The translations under genes were made by a program, and so were the position numbers. The notes under the pieces are model-generated. The model ran no database searches. It was not told the origin of the DNA and was given only the letters and a program-made list of their open reading frames with translations. From Nostocoides sp. F2B08 (GTDB taxonomy: Bacteria; Actinomycetota; Actinomycetes; Actinomycetales; Dermatophilaceae), in NCBI RefSeq assembly GCF_009184895.1, contig NZ_WESE01000002.1, forward strand, positions 310,001-374,000: a DNA stretch of 64,000 bases, given 5' to 3'. Below are positions 16,888 through 24,938 of this stretch, piece after piece. Position 1 is the first letter of the stretch; each line of letters opens with the position of its first letter.

Positions 16888-17526
16888 CTACGACGTCGTC
16901 CTCGCGGCCGCCACGGCCGCCGTGCCGTTGAGGGCCCAGTGGCCGGCGATGCCGGGCAGGACCGATCCGCTCCGCCGGCGCAGGGCCGTGAAGCCGAGTC
17001 CGGCGACCGTGGTGGCGGCGACCGTCACGGCAGCGCCGAGGAGACGACCGCGGCCGCCGGGGCCGACCGGAGTGGCGCCGAGGACGTGCCAGGCGCCGAA
17101 GGCGAGCGCACCGGCGAGGTCGGCCGCTCCGGGGGACAGGTGCCGGCGCAGCGAGGCGTCGAGGACCCCGCGGAACGCGATCTCCTCCGGAACAGCGACC
17201 GACAGCGGGATGGTCCCGAGGGCCGCCCGACGGGCGAGGGCGGGCGTCGCATAACGGGCGAGGTCCCCGACGTCCGGTGTCCACGGGTGCATCGCGACCG
17301 CGCCGACCCCGGCGGCCGTGACCGTCGCCGCGGTGGCCGCGGCGGGCAGGTCGACGCGCAGGGCCTCACGACCCAGGCCCATCTCCTCCCAGCCGAGCCC
17401 CCCGGCACGTGCCATGACGACGAGGGCGGCGACGCCGGCCGGGACGACGAGCCCGGCCGGGTGCCGCGTGCGCTGGGCGGCGATGTTGGTCGCAGCGAGC
17501 GCCGCCAGGACGCCCGCCGACCGCAC
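16888..17526 (-). CDS. CPBP-family intramembrane metalloprotease
   Basis: This protein of about 212 residues has several hydrophobic spans and the CPBP (Abi/Rce1-like) motifs: VPEEIAFRGVL (the EE-x3-R motif around residues 114-119), FGAWHV (F-x3-H, His147) and AGHWALNG near the C-terminus. Members cleave prenylated or other membrane proteins, or take part in bacteriocin self-immunity. The target here is unknown. The start is uncertain: GTG at 17526 is the first in-frame start after the upstream gene's stop, and no strong ribosome site is visible. Downstream lies the permease remnant. Confidence 0.7.
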   Translation of the reverse strand: MRSAGVLAALAATNIAAQRTRHPAGLVVPAGVAALVVMARAGGLGWEEMGLGREALRVDLPAAATAATVTAAGVGAVAMHPWTPDVGDLARYATPALARRAALGTIPLSVAVPEEIAFRGVLDASLRRHLSPGAADLAGALAFGAWHVLGATPVGPGGRGRLLGAAVTVAATTVAGLGFTALRRRSGSVLPGIAGHWALNGTAAVAAARTTS

Positions 17527-17543
17527 GGCCGCACGGGAAGCGC

Positions 17544-17990
17544 TCAGGATGACGCGCCTTCGAGGATGGCGCGGATCCGGGCGAGGTCGGCCCGGTTCGC
17601 GCGGCGCATGGCCATCGACATGGCGGGTGCGGCGATCGCTCCGAAGCCGCTCGGCTCGCCGTGGTTGCGCAGGGTCATCCGCGTCCTCGCCGCGTCGACC
17701 GCGTCGAAGGAGTAGGTCGTCGTCATCGGGAACGGACCCTCGCTCGTGCTCATCGTCAGCCGCCTGCCGGGTTCGAGCTCGTGGACCTCGTAGGTGTAGG
17801 TCAGCGTCCGACCGAGGAAGCGGGCGGAGAACAGCATCCGGCTGCCCACCTCCAGCCGACCGGGAGTGACCAGCTCCACCCGGTCGATGTTCGCGTACCA
17901 CTGCGGGGCCGTGGTGGGGTCGGAGGCGTAGGCCCACACGTCCGCGATGGGACGGGCGATGACGATCTCGGTGGTGACGTCGACGGGCAT
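17544..17990 (-). CDS. SRPBCC (START-like) family protein
   Basis: This protein of about 148 residues has the helix-grip fold pattern of polyketide-cyclase/SRPBCC proteins: VTTEIVIARPIADVWAYASDP..APQWYANIDRVELVTPGRLEVGSR, ending in a long C-terminal helix (MRRANRADLARIRAILEG). These proteins hold hydrophobic ligands in a cavity, and the function is otherwise unknown. ATG 17990 or 17999 could serve as start. It is divergent from the flavin-binding protein at 18020, with fewer than 30 bases between them. Confidence 0.7.
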   Translation of the reverse strand: MPVDVTTEIVIARPIADVWAYASDPTTAPQWYANIDRVELVTPGRLEVGSRMLFSARFLGRTLTYTYEVHELEPGRRLTMSTSEGPFPMTTTYSFDAVDAARTRMTLRNHGEPSGFGAIAAPAMSMAMRRANRADLARIRAILEGASS

Positions 17991-18019
17991 GGCCACCATC
18001 GTCGCGCATGATGTGTCCT

Positions 18020-18667
18020 ATGCCCCGCACGACCGCCACCCGGCTGCCCGAGAAGATGTCCGGTGACCGGGCCGAGCTCGAGCGCCTGCTCGCCGAGGTC
18101 GTCGTCGGTCATGTCGGCCTCGTCGACGAGGACGGGCACCCCGTCGTCATCCCGACCGCCGTCGTGCTCGACAGCGACCGTCTCCTCCTGCACGGCTCCT
18201 CCGGATCCCGGTGGATGCGCAGGCTGGCGACGGGGGCGCCGGTCAGTGTCACGGTGACGGCGATCGACGGCGTCGTCGTGGCGCGGACGGCGTTCGAGTC
18301 CTCCCTGTCATACCGCAGCGCGGTCTTCTTCGGGTCGTGCCGGCCGGTCTCCGCGGAGGGTCAGGTGGAGGCGCTGGCGGTGATCACCGAACGGCTGGTC
18401 CCGGGTCGGGTGGCCGAGGTGCGCGGCTCGACCCGGCGGGAGCTCGCCGCGACCCTCGTGCTCGAACTGCCCTTGACCGACTGGTCGCTCCGGGTCTCGG
18501 CAGGCCCCCCGACGGATGAGCCGGAGGACGTCGCGGGCCCCGCCTGGGCGGGCAATCTCGCGATCCAGCGGAGGTATGCGTCGCCCACCCCCTCCCCGGA
18601 CCTGCGCCCGGGCATCCCGGTCCCCGAGTCGGTCCGGGTGATGGCGGCTCGAACCCCCCGCGTTTAG
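18020..18667 (+). CDS. pyridoxamine 5'-phosphate oxidase-family flavin-binding protein (NimA-like)
   Basis: This protein of about 215 residues has the FMN split barrel. It reads LLAEVVVGHVGLVDEDGHPVVIPTAVVLDSDRLLLHGSSGSRWMRRL, followed by SVTVTAIDGVVVARTAFESSLSYRSAVFFGSCRPV. This order is typical of the NimA-like branch of the PNPOx superfamily, many members of which bind FMN or haem. ATG at 18020 or 18008 may be used; neither has a good ribosome site, so a leaderless transcript is possible. Confidence 0.75.
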   Translation: MPRTTATRLPEKMSGDRAELERLLAEVVVGHVGLVDEDGHPVVIPTAVVLDSDRLLLHGSSGSRWMRRLATGAPVSVTVTAIDGVVVARTAFESSLSYRSAVFFGSCRPVSAEGQVEALAVITERLVPGRVAEVRGSTRRELAATLVLELPLTDWSLRVSAGPPTDEPEDVAGPAWAGNLAIQRRYASPTPSPDLRPGIPVPESVRVMAARTPRV

Positions 18668-18699
18668 CCGCTGCGGAGGCCGAGGAGTAGAAAAGAGGG

Positions 18700-19695
18700 A
18701 TGGTCCCCCTCTCCATCCTCGACCTCGCCGTGGTGCGTCGCGGCCGACCCGTCGCCGAGGCGCTCGCCGAGAGCGTGACGCTGGCGCAGGACGCCGATCG
18801 GCTCGGCTTCACCCGGCTCTGGTTCGCCGAGCACCACAACATGCCGGGCATCGCCTCGGCCGCCACGTCGGTGCTCATCGCCCACATCGCCACGCACACC
18901 GAGCGGATCCGGGTGGGCTCGGGCGGCATCATGCTGCCGAACCACTCCCCGCTCGTGATCGCCGAGCAGTTCGGGACGCTCGCCGAGCTGCACCCGGACC
19001 GGATCGACCTCGGGCTGGGCCGGGCACCCGGCACCGACCCACGCACCCTGCTCGCGCTGCGCCGGGACGCCCGGGCCTCGGACCGCTTCCCGGACGACAT
19101 CCGCGAGCTCCAGGGGTATCTCGGCGACGAGACGATGATCAAGGGCATCAACGCCTACCCGGGCAAGGGCACCAAGGTCCCGCTCTACATCCTCGGCTCC
19201 TCGCTGTTCGGCGCCCAGCTCGCTGCAGCGTTCGGTCTGCCCTACGCCTTCGCCAGCCACTTCGCCCCGGACGCTCTCGAGCACGCGGTCGCCGTGTACC
19301 ACGAGCGTTTCCAGCCCTCGGCGCAGCTCGACCGGCCGCACGTCATCGCGGCGGTCAACGTCGTCGCGGCGGACGGCACGGAGGAGGCGCGCATCGCATA
19401 CGACTCGGTCCTGCGCTCCAGGGTCCGGGCCCTGGCGACCCGCGTTACCGGGGAGCGCCCCATCGACGACGACGAGCTGAGCGTGCTCATGGACTCACCG
19501 GTCGGGGACCAGGCGAGGCACATGCTCACGTACACGGCCGTCGGGGACGCGGCGGCCGTCGCGGCCTACCTCGAGAGTTTCGCGCTCCGGGCCCAGGCCG
19601 ACGAGCTCATGGTGACCAACGCCAGTCCCGACCTCGAGGGCCGCCGGCGGGCTCTCGAGATCCTCGCCGGGCTGACGGTGGGCTCCCCCGTCTGA
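18700..19695 (+). CDS. LLM-class flavin-dependent oxidoreductase
   Basis: This 331-residue luciferase-like monooxygenase family protein has [14 protein letters not shown] at the N-terminus, [50 protein letters not shown], and [10 protein letters not shown]. It matches the MsnO8-type subfamily common in actinobacteria and firmicutes, which uses FMN or F420. The substrate is unknown. An AAAGAGGG ribosome site lies just before the ATG at 18700. It is probably cotranscribed with the flavin-binding protein upstream (32-base gap). Confidence 0.82.
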   Translation: MVPLSILDLAVVRRGRPVAEALAESVTLAQDADRLGFTRLWFAEHHNMPGIASAATSVLIAHIATHTERIRVGSGGIMLPNHSPLVIAEQFGTLAELHPDRIDLGLGRAPGTDPRTLLALRRDARASDRFPDDIRELQGYLGDETMIKGINAYPGKGTKVPLYILGSSLFGAQLAAAFGLPYAFASHFAPDALEHAVAVYHERFQPSAQLDRPHVIAAVNVVAADGTEEARIAYDSVLRSRVRALATRVTGERPIDDDELSVLMDSPVGDQARHMLTYTAVGDAAAVAAYLESFALRAQADELMVTNASPDLEGRRRALEILAGLTVGSPV

Positions 19696-19710
19696 CCGAC
19701 CGAACCCGGG

Positions 19711-20499
19711 CTATGAGCACGCCGCGTCGCGCAGGTGTGCTAGGCCGGCACGGTCACCCGGCCCGAGCTCGGTCCGGCCGTTCCCGGTGGCACGCATGAG
19801 CTCGCCGGGGGCGTCGGTGTGCCCGAGTCCGAGCACGTGGATCAGCTCGTGGACGAGGACCGCCTCGGCGTACTCGAACGGCACGTCGTCGTTCACGACG
19901 TCGGTGTCGAGCGCGACCACACCCCCGACCGCGGTGACCCGGCCGGGGCCGGCGGGCAGCGCATACACCGACCCGCCGATTCCGGCCACGTCGCCGGCGA
20001 GCTCGGCCACCTCGCCCTCGTCGGCGAACCCGAGGAGGACCGGGCCCTGTGAGCGGTCGAGGAAGTCGCGCTCCGTGGTCTCGCCGACGACCTCGAAGCG
20101 GAAGCCGCTCGCGGCGTTGACCCGGGTGACGGCGGCGTCGATCAGCTCGTCGTAGTCGGCCGGGGCGCCCTCCGGGTTGACGACGATCGGGATGCTCTCG
20201 TCGCAGCGCCAGGTCACCGGAGACTCCCCGTCGCTCTGGACCCGGGCGAAGGTGTAGCCCGGTCCGCCGGATCCCTCGGCGCCGTCGAGGCCGTCGTCGT
20301 AGGTCAGCCCCGGCGACCCTCCGGACAGGGAGCCGGCAGCCCGGACCAGGCGATCGACGAGCGACTGCGAGCCCGACCCGGGGTCGGCGACGAGGAGGAA
20401 GCCGACCGCGGCCGTCACGACGAGCGCCACGAGCGTGGGCAGCGCGCTTCCCTTCCGCCGACGAGGGCGGGACCACTCGTCATCGTCGTACCAGGCCAT
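19711..20499 (-). CDS. membrane-anchored matrixin-like zinc metalloprotease
   Basis: This 262-residue protein has a basic, Asp-rich N-terminus (WYDDDEWSRPRRRK), one membrane span at about residues 20-38, and an extracellular domain. Residues 217-227 are HELIHVLGLGH, the metzincin zinc motif HExxHxxGxxH, and Met235 in the following GELMRATG supplies the Met-turn. The WRCDESIPIVVNPEGAP segment and AAVTRVNAASGFRFEVVG are typical of bacterial matrixins. It would act on the outer face of the membrane. No dedicated inhibitor or substrate gene is adjacent. Confidence 0.8.
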   Translation of the reverse strand: MAWYDDDEWSRPRRRKGSALPTLVALVVTAAVGFLLVADPGSGSQSLVDRLVRAAGSLSGGSPGLTYDDGLDGAEGSGGPGYTFARVQSDGESPVTWRCDESIPIVVNPEGAPADYDELIDAAVTRVNAASGFRFEVVGETTERDFLDRSQGPVLLGFADEGEVAELAGDVAGIGGSVYALPAGPGRVTAVGGVVALDTDVVNDDVPFEYAEAVLVHELIHVLGLGHTDAPGELMRATGNGRTELGPGDRAGLAHLRDAACS

Positions 20500-20525
20500 T
20501 CGTCCATGGTCTCAGGCGGTGCGGG

Positions 20526-21017
20526 TCATCCTCCGGCGCCGACCATCGCATGACCCGTCTCCAGAAGGGTCTTCATGCTCGCGAGAACCCATGGCCACCC
20601 GCCGCCGCCCTGGTCCGCGCCGCCGCTGCCGATGACCTCGGCGGCGGTGTTCGGCGCACCCGTGCAGTCGTGGGTGAGGGTGACGCCGGTGAGCGGCCCG
20701 GCATACTCCGTCAGCTCCCACGTGAGAGTCGTGTCCTCGTCGTGCCAGGCCGGGCGCCAGGTCTGGATGAGCCGCTTCGGCGGGTCGACCTCGAGGACGC
20801 GGCCGCTGATGGCGACGTCGCCGAGACCCATCTCACGCATCTGCGGGGTCGTGAGGTTGCGGTAGTCGCCGCCCGGCGTGAGATCGACCTCGACCGGGCC
20901 GCCATAGCCGTACTTCGTCGTGAAGTCCGAGCTGGTGATCGCCTCCCAGACCCGCTCGATGGGTGCCTCGATGTAGATCCTGAAGACCTGGATGTCCTGT
21001 GGCGTGGTGCTGCTCAT
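20526..21017 (-). CDS. SRPBCC/AHSA1-like protein
   Basis: This 163-residue protein has the AHSA1/SRPBCC pattern: VFRIYIEAPIERVWEAITSSDFTTKYGYGGPVEVDLTPGGDYR, then PKRLIQTWRPAWHDEDTTLTWELTE and LTHDC. Such proteins commonly sit beside an ArsR-type regulator as a two-gene unit, as here, where ATG at 21017 overlaps the regulator stop (ATGA). The ligand is unknown. Confidence 0.78.
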   Translation of the reverse strand: MSSTTPQDIQVFRIYIEAPIERVWEAITSSDFTTKYGYGGPVEVDLTPGGDYRNLTTPQMREMGLGDVAISGRVLEVDPPKRLIQTWRPAWHDEDTTLTWELTEYAGPLTGVTLTHDCTGAPNTAAEVIGSGGADQGGGGWPWVLASMKTLLETGHAMVGAGG

Positions 21018-21343
21018 GGTGTGTCCTCCAGCTGTCGCTTGAGATCGGTGAGCGCCACGGTGTGGTGCTCGGTGAACTTGTCGATCCACCGGTCGTGGAT
21101 CGACCTGATGGGCACGGGGTTGAGGTGGTGCAGCTTCTCCCGGCCCTGCTTGCGGGTGACGACGAGCCCGGCCTGCTCGAGCAGGCGCAGGTGCTTGGAC
21201 ACCCCGAACCTCGTCATCTCGGTGTACTCGGTGACGACCGCTTCCAGCTCGCTCAGGGTGCGGCCGCCGCGGACGAACAGGGCGTCGAGGAGCAACCGCC
21301 GCGTCGGGTCGGCCAGCGCCTTGAACACGAGGTCGTCGTCCAC
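21014..21343 (-). CDS. ArsR-family winged-helix regulator
   Basis: This 109-residue protein contains VFKALADPTRRLLLDALFVRGGRTLSELEAVV, then GVSKHLRLLEQAGLVVTRKQGREKLHHLNPVPI, the ArsR winged helix. It belongs to the subgroup that pairs with SRPBCC proteins and lacks metal-binding Cys clusters. An upstream TTG at 21379 is also in frame, but that stretch holds the promoter and operator. I therefore place the start at GTG 21343, which coincides with the expected transcription start (leaderless message). Confidence 0.8.
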   Translation of the reverse strand: MDDDLVFKALADPTRRLLLDALFVRGGRTLSELEAVVTEYTEMTRFGVSKHLRLLEQAGLVVTRKQGREKLHHLNPVPIRSIHDRWIDKFTEHHTVALTDLKRQLEDTP

Positions 21344-21379
21344 CTCTCGAACATAGGTGACCTTTTGGTCACCTGTCAA
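21344..21379 (-). promoter_or_regulatory. arsR-type promoter with perfect operator between -35 and -10
   Basis: Reading the minus strand, TTGACA (21379-21374) and TATGTT (21355-21350) are 18 bases apart. The spacer is filled by a perfect inverted repeat whose arms are AGGTGACC (21355-21362) and GGTCACCT (21367-21374) around TTTT. Six bases separate the -10 from the GTG start at 21343. A bound repressor would block polymerase directly, the classical autoregulated design. Confidence 0.75.
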
Positions 21380-21438
21380 TGGGGAAGGCCGAGTCGGAAC
21401 CGTCCCCGCACGTCGGCGGCACGTGGGACAGTGAGGTC

Positions 21439-21828
21439 ATGAGCATCGTCGTGGACCTCCAGCGGCTGGGCGAGACGCTCGCCGACTACCCCTTCGGATA
21501 CCTGCTGACCACATCACGGGGCGCGGTCAAGGCGGTGACCGTCTCGGCGCGGGTCGTCGACGGGCAGGTCGACATCCCCGTCGGCAGCGGTGGCAGCGCC
21601 CGCAACCTCGCCGACAACCCGACCGCCACCCTGCTCTTCCCCCCGACCGAGCCGCGCGGTTACTCGCTCATCGTCGACGGCACCGCGTCGGCGACCGACC
21701 ACGGCTTCCGGCTGAGCCCGGCCACGGCCGTCCTCCACCGGCCCGCCGACCACGCGGAGGCCGCCGACGGCAGCCAACCCGCGCATACCCACGACAGCAG
21801 TTGCGGGCACGACTGCCGGCCGGTCTAG
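21439..21828 (+). CDS. pyridoxamine 5'-phosphate oxidase-family protein
   Basis: This 129-residue split-barrel flavin-binding family protein reads LADYPFGYLLTTSRGAVKAVTVSARVVDGQVDIPVGSGGSARNLADNPTATLLFPP. The C-terminal HAEAADGSQPAHTHDSSCGHDC is rich in His and Cys, which might bind metal. The start at 21439 removes an implausible N-terminal extension. It is divergent from the arsR-like gene and only 60 bases from its promoter. Confidence 0.7.
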   Translation: MSIVVDLQRLGETLADYPFGYLLTTSRGAVKAVTVSARVVDGQVDIPVGSGGSARNLADNPTATLLFPPTEPRGYSLIVDGTASATDHGFRLSPATAVLHRPADHAEAADGSQPAHTHDSSCGHDCRPV

Positions 21829-21846
21829 GAACGACGGGAGCGCGCG

Positions 21847-22314
21847 ATGACCGACACCGACCCCCACGTGGTCACCCTCGAACCCGTCACGGCGGCCGTC
21901 ATCCGCGAGACCGTGCCGATGGGTGAGCTGACGGCGTACTTCGACCGGACGTTCCGCCTCGTCATGGAGGTCGCAGCGGCTCAGCAGGTCGCCGTCACCG
22001 GGCCGCCCTTCGCCGCCTACCACGGAATGCCCGGCCAGTCCGTCGACGTCTCCGGCGGCTTCCCCACGGCTGGGCCGATCGGACCGTCCGACGGGGTGAC
22101 GGCGATGACGCTGCCCGGCGGGCGTGCCGTGCAGCTCGTGCACGCGGGGTCGTACGACACCCTCGAGGAGTCCTACGGCCGGCTGATGACGTGGATGGAG
22201 CACCGCGGGCTCGAGCGCGCCCCGCTGATGTGGGAGACGTACCTGACCGAACCGACCCCCGACGGCGATCCCGCGGACAACCGCACCCTCATCACCTGGC
22301 CCATCGTCGACTGA
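21847..22314 (+). CDS. GyrI-like (SOUL/effector-binding) domain protein
   Basis: This 155-residue stand-alone GyrI-like domain protein reads VVTLEPVTAAVIRETVPMGELTAYFDRTFRLVMEVAAAQ, then GPPFAAYHGMPG..VDVSGGFP and PGGRAVQLVHAGSYDTLEESYGRLMTWMEHRGL. These proteins bind small hydrophobic or cationic molecules, and some hydrolyse cyclopropanoid drugs. The function here is unknown. GGGAG lies six bases before the ATG. It follows the flavin-binding gene by 18 bases. Confidence 0.75.
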   Translation: MTDTDPHVVTLEPVTAAVIRETVPMGELTAYFDRTFRLVMEVAAAQQVAVTGPPFAAYHGMPGQSVDVSGGFPTAGPIGPSDGVTAMTLPGGRAVQLVHAGSYDTLEESYGRLMTWMEHRGLERAPLMWETYLTEPTPDGDPADNRTLITWPIVD

Positions 22315-22324
22315 GCTCGGACCC

Positions 22325-22861
22325 TCAGCACCACTTCTCGGTGATCGTCCGCAGCACGGTGATGGTACGCGCGGTGCCCTCGCCGAGGGCGGCGTACTCC
22401 TTGGCGGCCAGCAGGCGGGAGGTGTGGATGTCGCCGTCGATCAGTGTGTATGCGGCGCGCCCCTCGACGACGACCCGCTCGCCCTCGACGTCGATCGCCA
22501 GGAGATTCGCGATGGCTGCCGGGTCCGGCGGGGCGTGGAAGAGGGTGACGTAGTGGCGAGCACCCGGTCCGCTCCCGTCCCGCAGCTCCAGACCGCGCTC
22601 GGTGAGCTCGCGCACCTCCCGCGGGGTGAAGACCAGGGTCGGCACCTCGAAGCCGCGGTCGGCGAGGTAGGCCTGCTCGAGCGCATCCCGCACCCTCGCG
22701 GGTGAGCGCAGCGACGTCGTCAGCCGGACGTTGCCGGTGTTGATGTAGGTCTCGACGTCGCGGCCGCCGGCCGCCTCGGTCGCGGCGGCGATGTCGGCCT
22801 TGGGGAACTTGCGGGTCGCGCCGAGGTTGATGGCCCGCAGGAAGGCGATGTAGTCGGGCAT
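22325..22861 (-). CDS. DUF1697 family protein
   Basis: This 178-residue protein starts YIAFLRAINLGATRKFPKADIAAATEAAGGRDVETYINTGNVRL, the exact signature of DUF1697, a family of unknown function. The later TPREVRELTERG and GARHYVTLFHAPP segments also fit. It follows the GH13 gene by 15 bases and is likely cotranscribed with it, without obvious functional link. Confidence 0.8.
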   Translation of the reverse strand: MPDYIAFLRAINLGATRKFPKADIAAATEAAGGRDVETYINTGNVRLTTSLRSPARVRDALEQAYLADRGFEVPTLVFTPREVRELTERGLELRDGSGPGARHYVTLFHAPPDPAAIANLLAIDVEGERVVVEGRAAYTLIDGDIHTSRLLAAKEYAALGEGTARTITVLRTITEKWC

Positions 22862-22876
22862 GGCTGTGGCGACGAA

Positions 22877-24478
22877 TCAGCGGGCGAAGATCCCGTAGCC
22901 GAACCCGTCGAGCTCGACGCCGACTTCGGTGAGGCGAGCGCCCGATCCGAAGATCGGCTGCATGGCGGCGCTTTCGTCGGTCACAAGAACGGCCGGCTCA
23001 CGGCGTGGGTTGACGACGACGAGGTGATCGTCGCCCCTCAGCCAGGCGAACGGATAGCCCTCGGTGAGCACCCTGGTCGGCTCGTGACCCTGGAGGGCGG
23101 GCGTGCGCTTGCGCAGCGCGATGAGCTCTCGGACGAGCTCGAGCGTCGAGCCGGCGACACCGTCCTGCGCGGCGACGGTCGGCCGGTCCGGGTCGGGGTC
23201 GATCGGCAGGTAGAGATCCGCCGGGTCGGCGCTCGAGAAGCCGGCGTTCGGGCCGTCGTCCCACTGCATCGGGGTCCGACACCCGGCGCGGTTGTACCCC
23301 GGGTTGCAGATCGCGCCCTCGACATCCGGCATGCCGGGTAGGTAGCGCATCCCGATCTCGTCACCGTAGTAGAGGCTCGGGATCGAGCCCCACGTGAAGA
23401 TGAAGGTCAGGGCGGCGCCGAGCTGCTCGGGGGTGCGGCCGCCGCAGCGCAGCCGGTTGAAGTCGTGGTCGGCGGTCGCGAGGATGACCGGTCGCTGCGG
23501 GTCCTCGGCCCGCCAGAGCGCCCACAGGTCGAGGAAGGTCTTCGTCGACCCCTCGCCCTCGGCCGCGAAGAAGGGCGGCCGGGGCTCCTGCCACGGCAGG
23601 ATGCCCGCCGAGTGGTCGTCGAACAGGCTCGCGTGGGCGGCCATGATGACGAGCGCGAAGTCGGCGTCGAACGCGAACGGGCCGCCGGTGCGCGGCTCGG
23701 CCCCCTCGGGGATGAGCACGGCGTCGGGGTGGGCCTGGTCCATCCAGTCGCGGATCTCCCGCCAGATGCGGGCCGAGGCCTTCTCTCCCTCGGTCAGGCC
23801 TTCGTCCTTGACGAGGGAGAACGCCATGTCGACGCGGAAGCCGGACACCCCTTTGCTGAACCAGAAGTCGAGGATGTCGCGCAGCGCCTGCTTGTTCCGC
23901 TGCGGCCCCGGGGCATCCATGGCGTCCCGCCACGGGTGGGCCGGGTCGGTGTGCACCCAGCCGAAGTTCAGAGCGGGCTGCTCGTCGTAGAAGTTCTTGA
24001 GGTACCAGCCGGGGCGAGGCCCGGGAGAGGGCACCCACGCCGGGATGCCGGGCAGGTCGACGTCCCAGCCCTTCTCCGGCTCGTCGGTGCGCCAGATGTA
24101 GCGGTCGCCCTCCGGACTCGGCCCGTCCGCCGCCAGCTCCGCCTGGAACCACGGGTGCTCGATCGACGTGTGCCCGACGACGAGGTCGAGGATGACCCGG
24201 ATGCCGCGCTCGCGTGCCTTCTCGACGAGCTCGACCATGTCGTCGTTGGTGCCGTAGCGGGGCGCGATCCGCAGGTAGTCGGAGACGTCGTAGCCGGCGT
24301 CGACGAAGGGCGACTCGAAGCACGGGTTGAACCAGATCGCGTCGACCCCGAGCGAGGCGATGTGGTCGAGCCGGTCGATGACACCGCGCAGGTCGCCGAT
24401 CCCGTCGCCGTCGCTGTCGGCGAAGGACTGCGGGTAGATCTCGTAGATGACGGCGTCACGCAACCAGGTCCCGGGCAT
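22877..24478 (-). CDS. GH13 alpha-glucosidase/trehalose-synthase-like enzyme
   Basis: This 533-residue cytoplasmic GH13 enzyme reads AVIYEIYPQSFADSDGDGIGDLRGVIDRLDHI at the N-terminus, DLVVGHTS (region I), GFRVDMAF with nucleophile Asp217, LIPEGAEP with acid/base Glu258, and TADHD with transition-state stabiliser Asp339. The catalytic machinery is therefore complete. The usual Asn of region I (DLV-N-H) is replaced by Gly (DLVVGH), which is uncommon. Alpha-glucosidase, oligo-1,6-glucosidase and trehalose-converting activities are all compatible. There is no signal peptide. Confidence 0.8.
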   Translation of the reverse strand: MPGTWLRDAVIYEIYPQSFADSDGDGIGDLRGVIDRLDHIASLGVDAIWFNPCFESPFVDAGYDVSDYLRIAPRYGTNDDMVELVEKARERGIRVILDLVVGHTSIEHPWFQAELAADGPSPEGDRYIWRTDEPEKGWDVDLPGIPAWVPSPGPRPGWYLKNFYDEQPALNFGWVHTDPAHPWRDAMDAPGPQRNKQALRDILDFWFSKGVSGFRVDMAFSLVKDEGLTEGEKASARIWREIRDWMDQAHPDAVLIPEGAEPRTGGPFAFDADFALVIMAAHASLFDDHSAGILPWQEPRPPFFAAEGEGSTKTFLDLWALWRAEDPQRPVILATADHDFNRLRCGGRTPEQLGAALTFIFTWGSIPSLYYGDEIGMRYLPGMPDVEGAICNPGYNRAGCRTPMQWDDGPNAGFSSADPADLYLPIDPDPDRPTVAAQDGVAGSTLELVRELIALRKRTPALQGHEPTRVLTEGYPFAWLRGDDHLVVVNPRREPAVLVTDESAAMQPIFGSGARLTEVGVELDGFGYGIFAR

Positions 24479-24504
24479 GACGGCAAGCCTGCCAGAGGTA
24501 TGCG

Positions 24505-24858
24505 TCAGCCGGGTGAGACCAGTGCGGCCAGGGCCGCGAGGGCCCGGGGTCGGACCCGGTAGTAGACGTAGGTGCCGCGCCGCTCGCTCTCGACGAGTCC
24601 GGCGTCACGCAGAGTCTTGAGGTGGTGCGAGATCGTCGCGGACGAGAGGTCGAACGCCGGGGTGAGCTCGCACACGCACACCTCGGGGGCCGACGCGATC
24701 AACGAGGCGAGCCGGAGCCGGACGGGGTCGCCGAGGGCCTTGAACATCGGCGCCAGCCGGTCGGCGTCCTGCTCGGTGACCGGCGAGGTGGCCAGGCCGC
24801 AGCAGGCCACCGTGTCCGCCCACTCTCCGGCGCTGGTGATCGTCACGTCGGTCGCCAT
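24505..24858 (-). CDS. arsR: arsenic-type ArsR repressor
   Basis: This 117-residue ArsR/SmtB regulator has the winged helix LAPMFKALGDPVRLRLASLIAS and ATISHHLKTLRDAGLVESERRGTYVYYRV. Four Cys residues are positioned for As(III): Cys19-Cys20 near the N-terminus and Cys61/Cys63 in EVCVCEL on the recognition-proximal helix. The start at 24858 leaves an 80-base divergent promoter region to arsM. The pairing indicates arsenite-responsive control of the methyltransferase. Confidence 0.85.
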   Translation of the reverse strand: MATDVTITSAGEWADTVACCGLATSPVTEQDADRLAPMFKALGDPVRLRLASLIASAPEVCVCELTPAFDLSSATISHHLKTLRDAGLVESERRGTYVYYRVRPRALAALAALVSPG

Positions 24859-24859
24859 A

Positions 24860-24889
24860 TCCCTATCTTGACAGAAATCGAAATAGGGA
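24860..24889. promoter_or_regulatory. ArsR operator region between arsR and arsM
   Basis: A perfect inverted repeat has arms TCCCTAT (24860-24866) and ATAGGGA (24883-24889), 16 bases apart. A plus-strand TTGACA (24868-24873) lies between the arms and could be the -35 of arsM. The left arm abuts the arsR start codon, so one site could repress both genes. No convincing -10 could be assigned. Confidence 0.55.
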
Positions 24890-24938
24890 GCACAGTCAGA
24901 GGTGTTGATTCGATAACCATCGAGACAGGAGCGAGACC

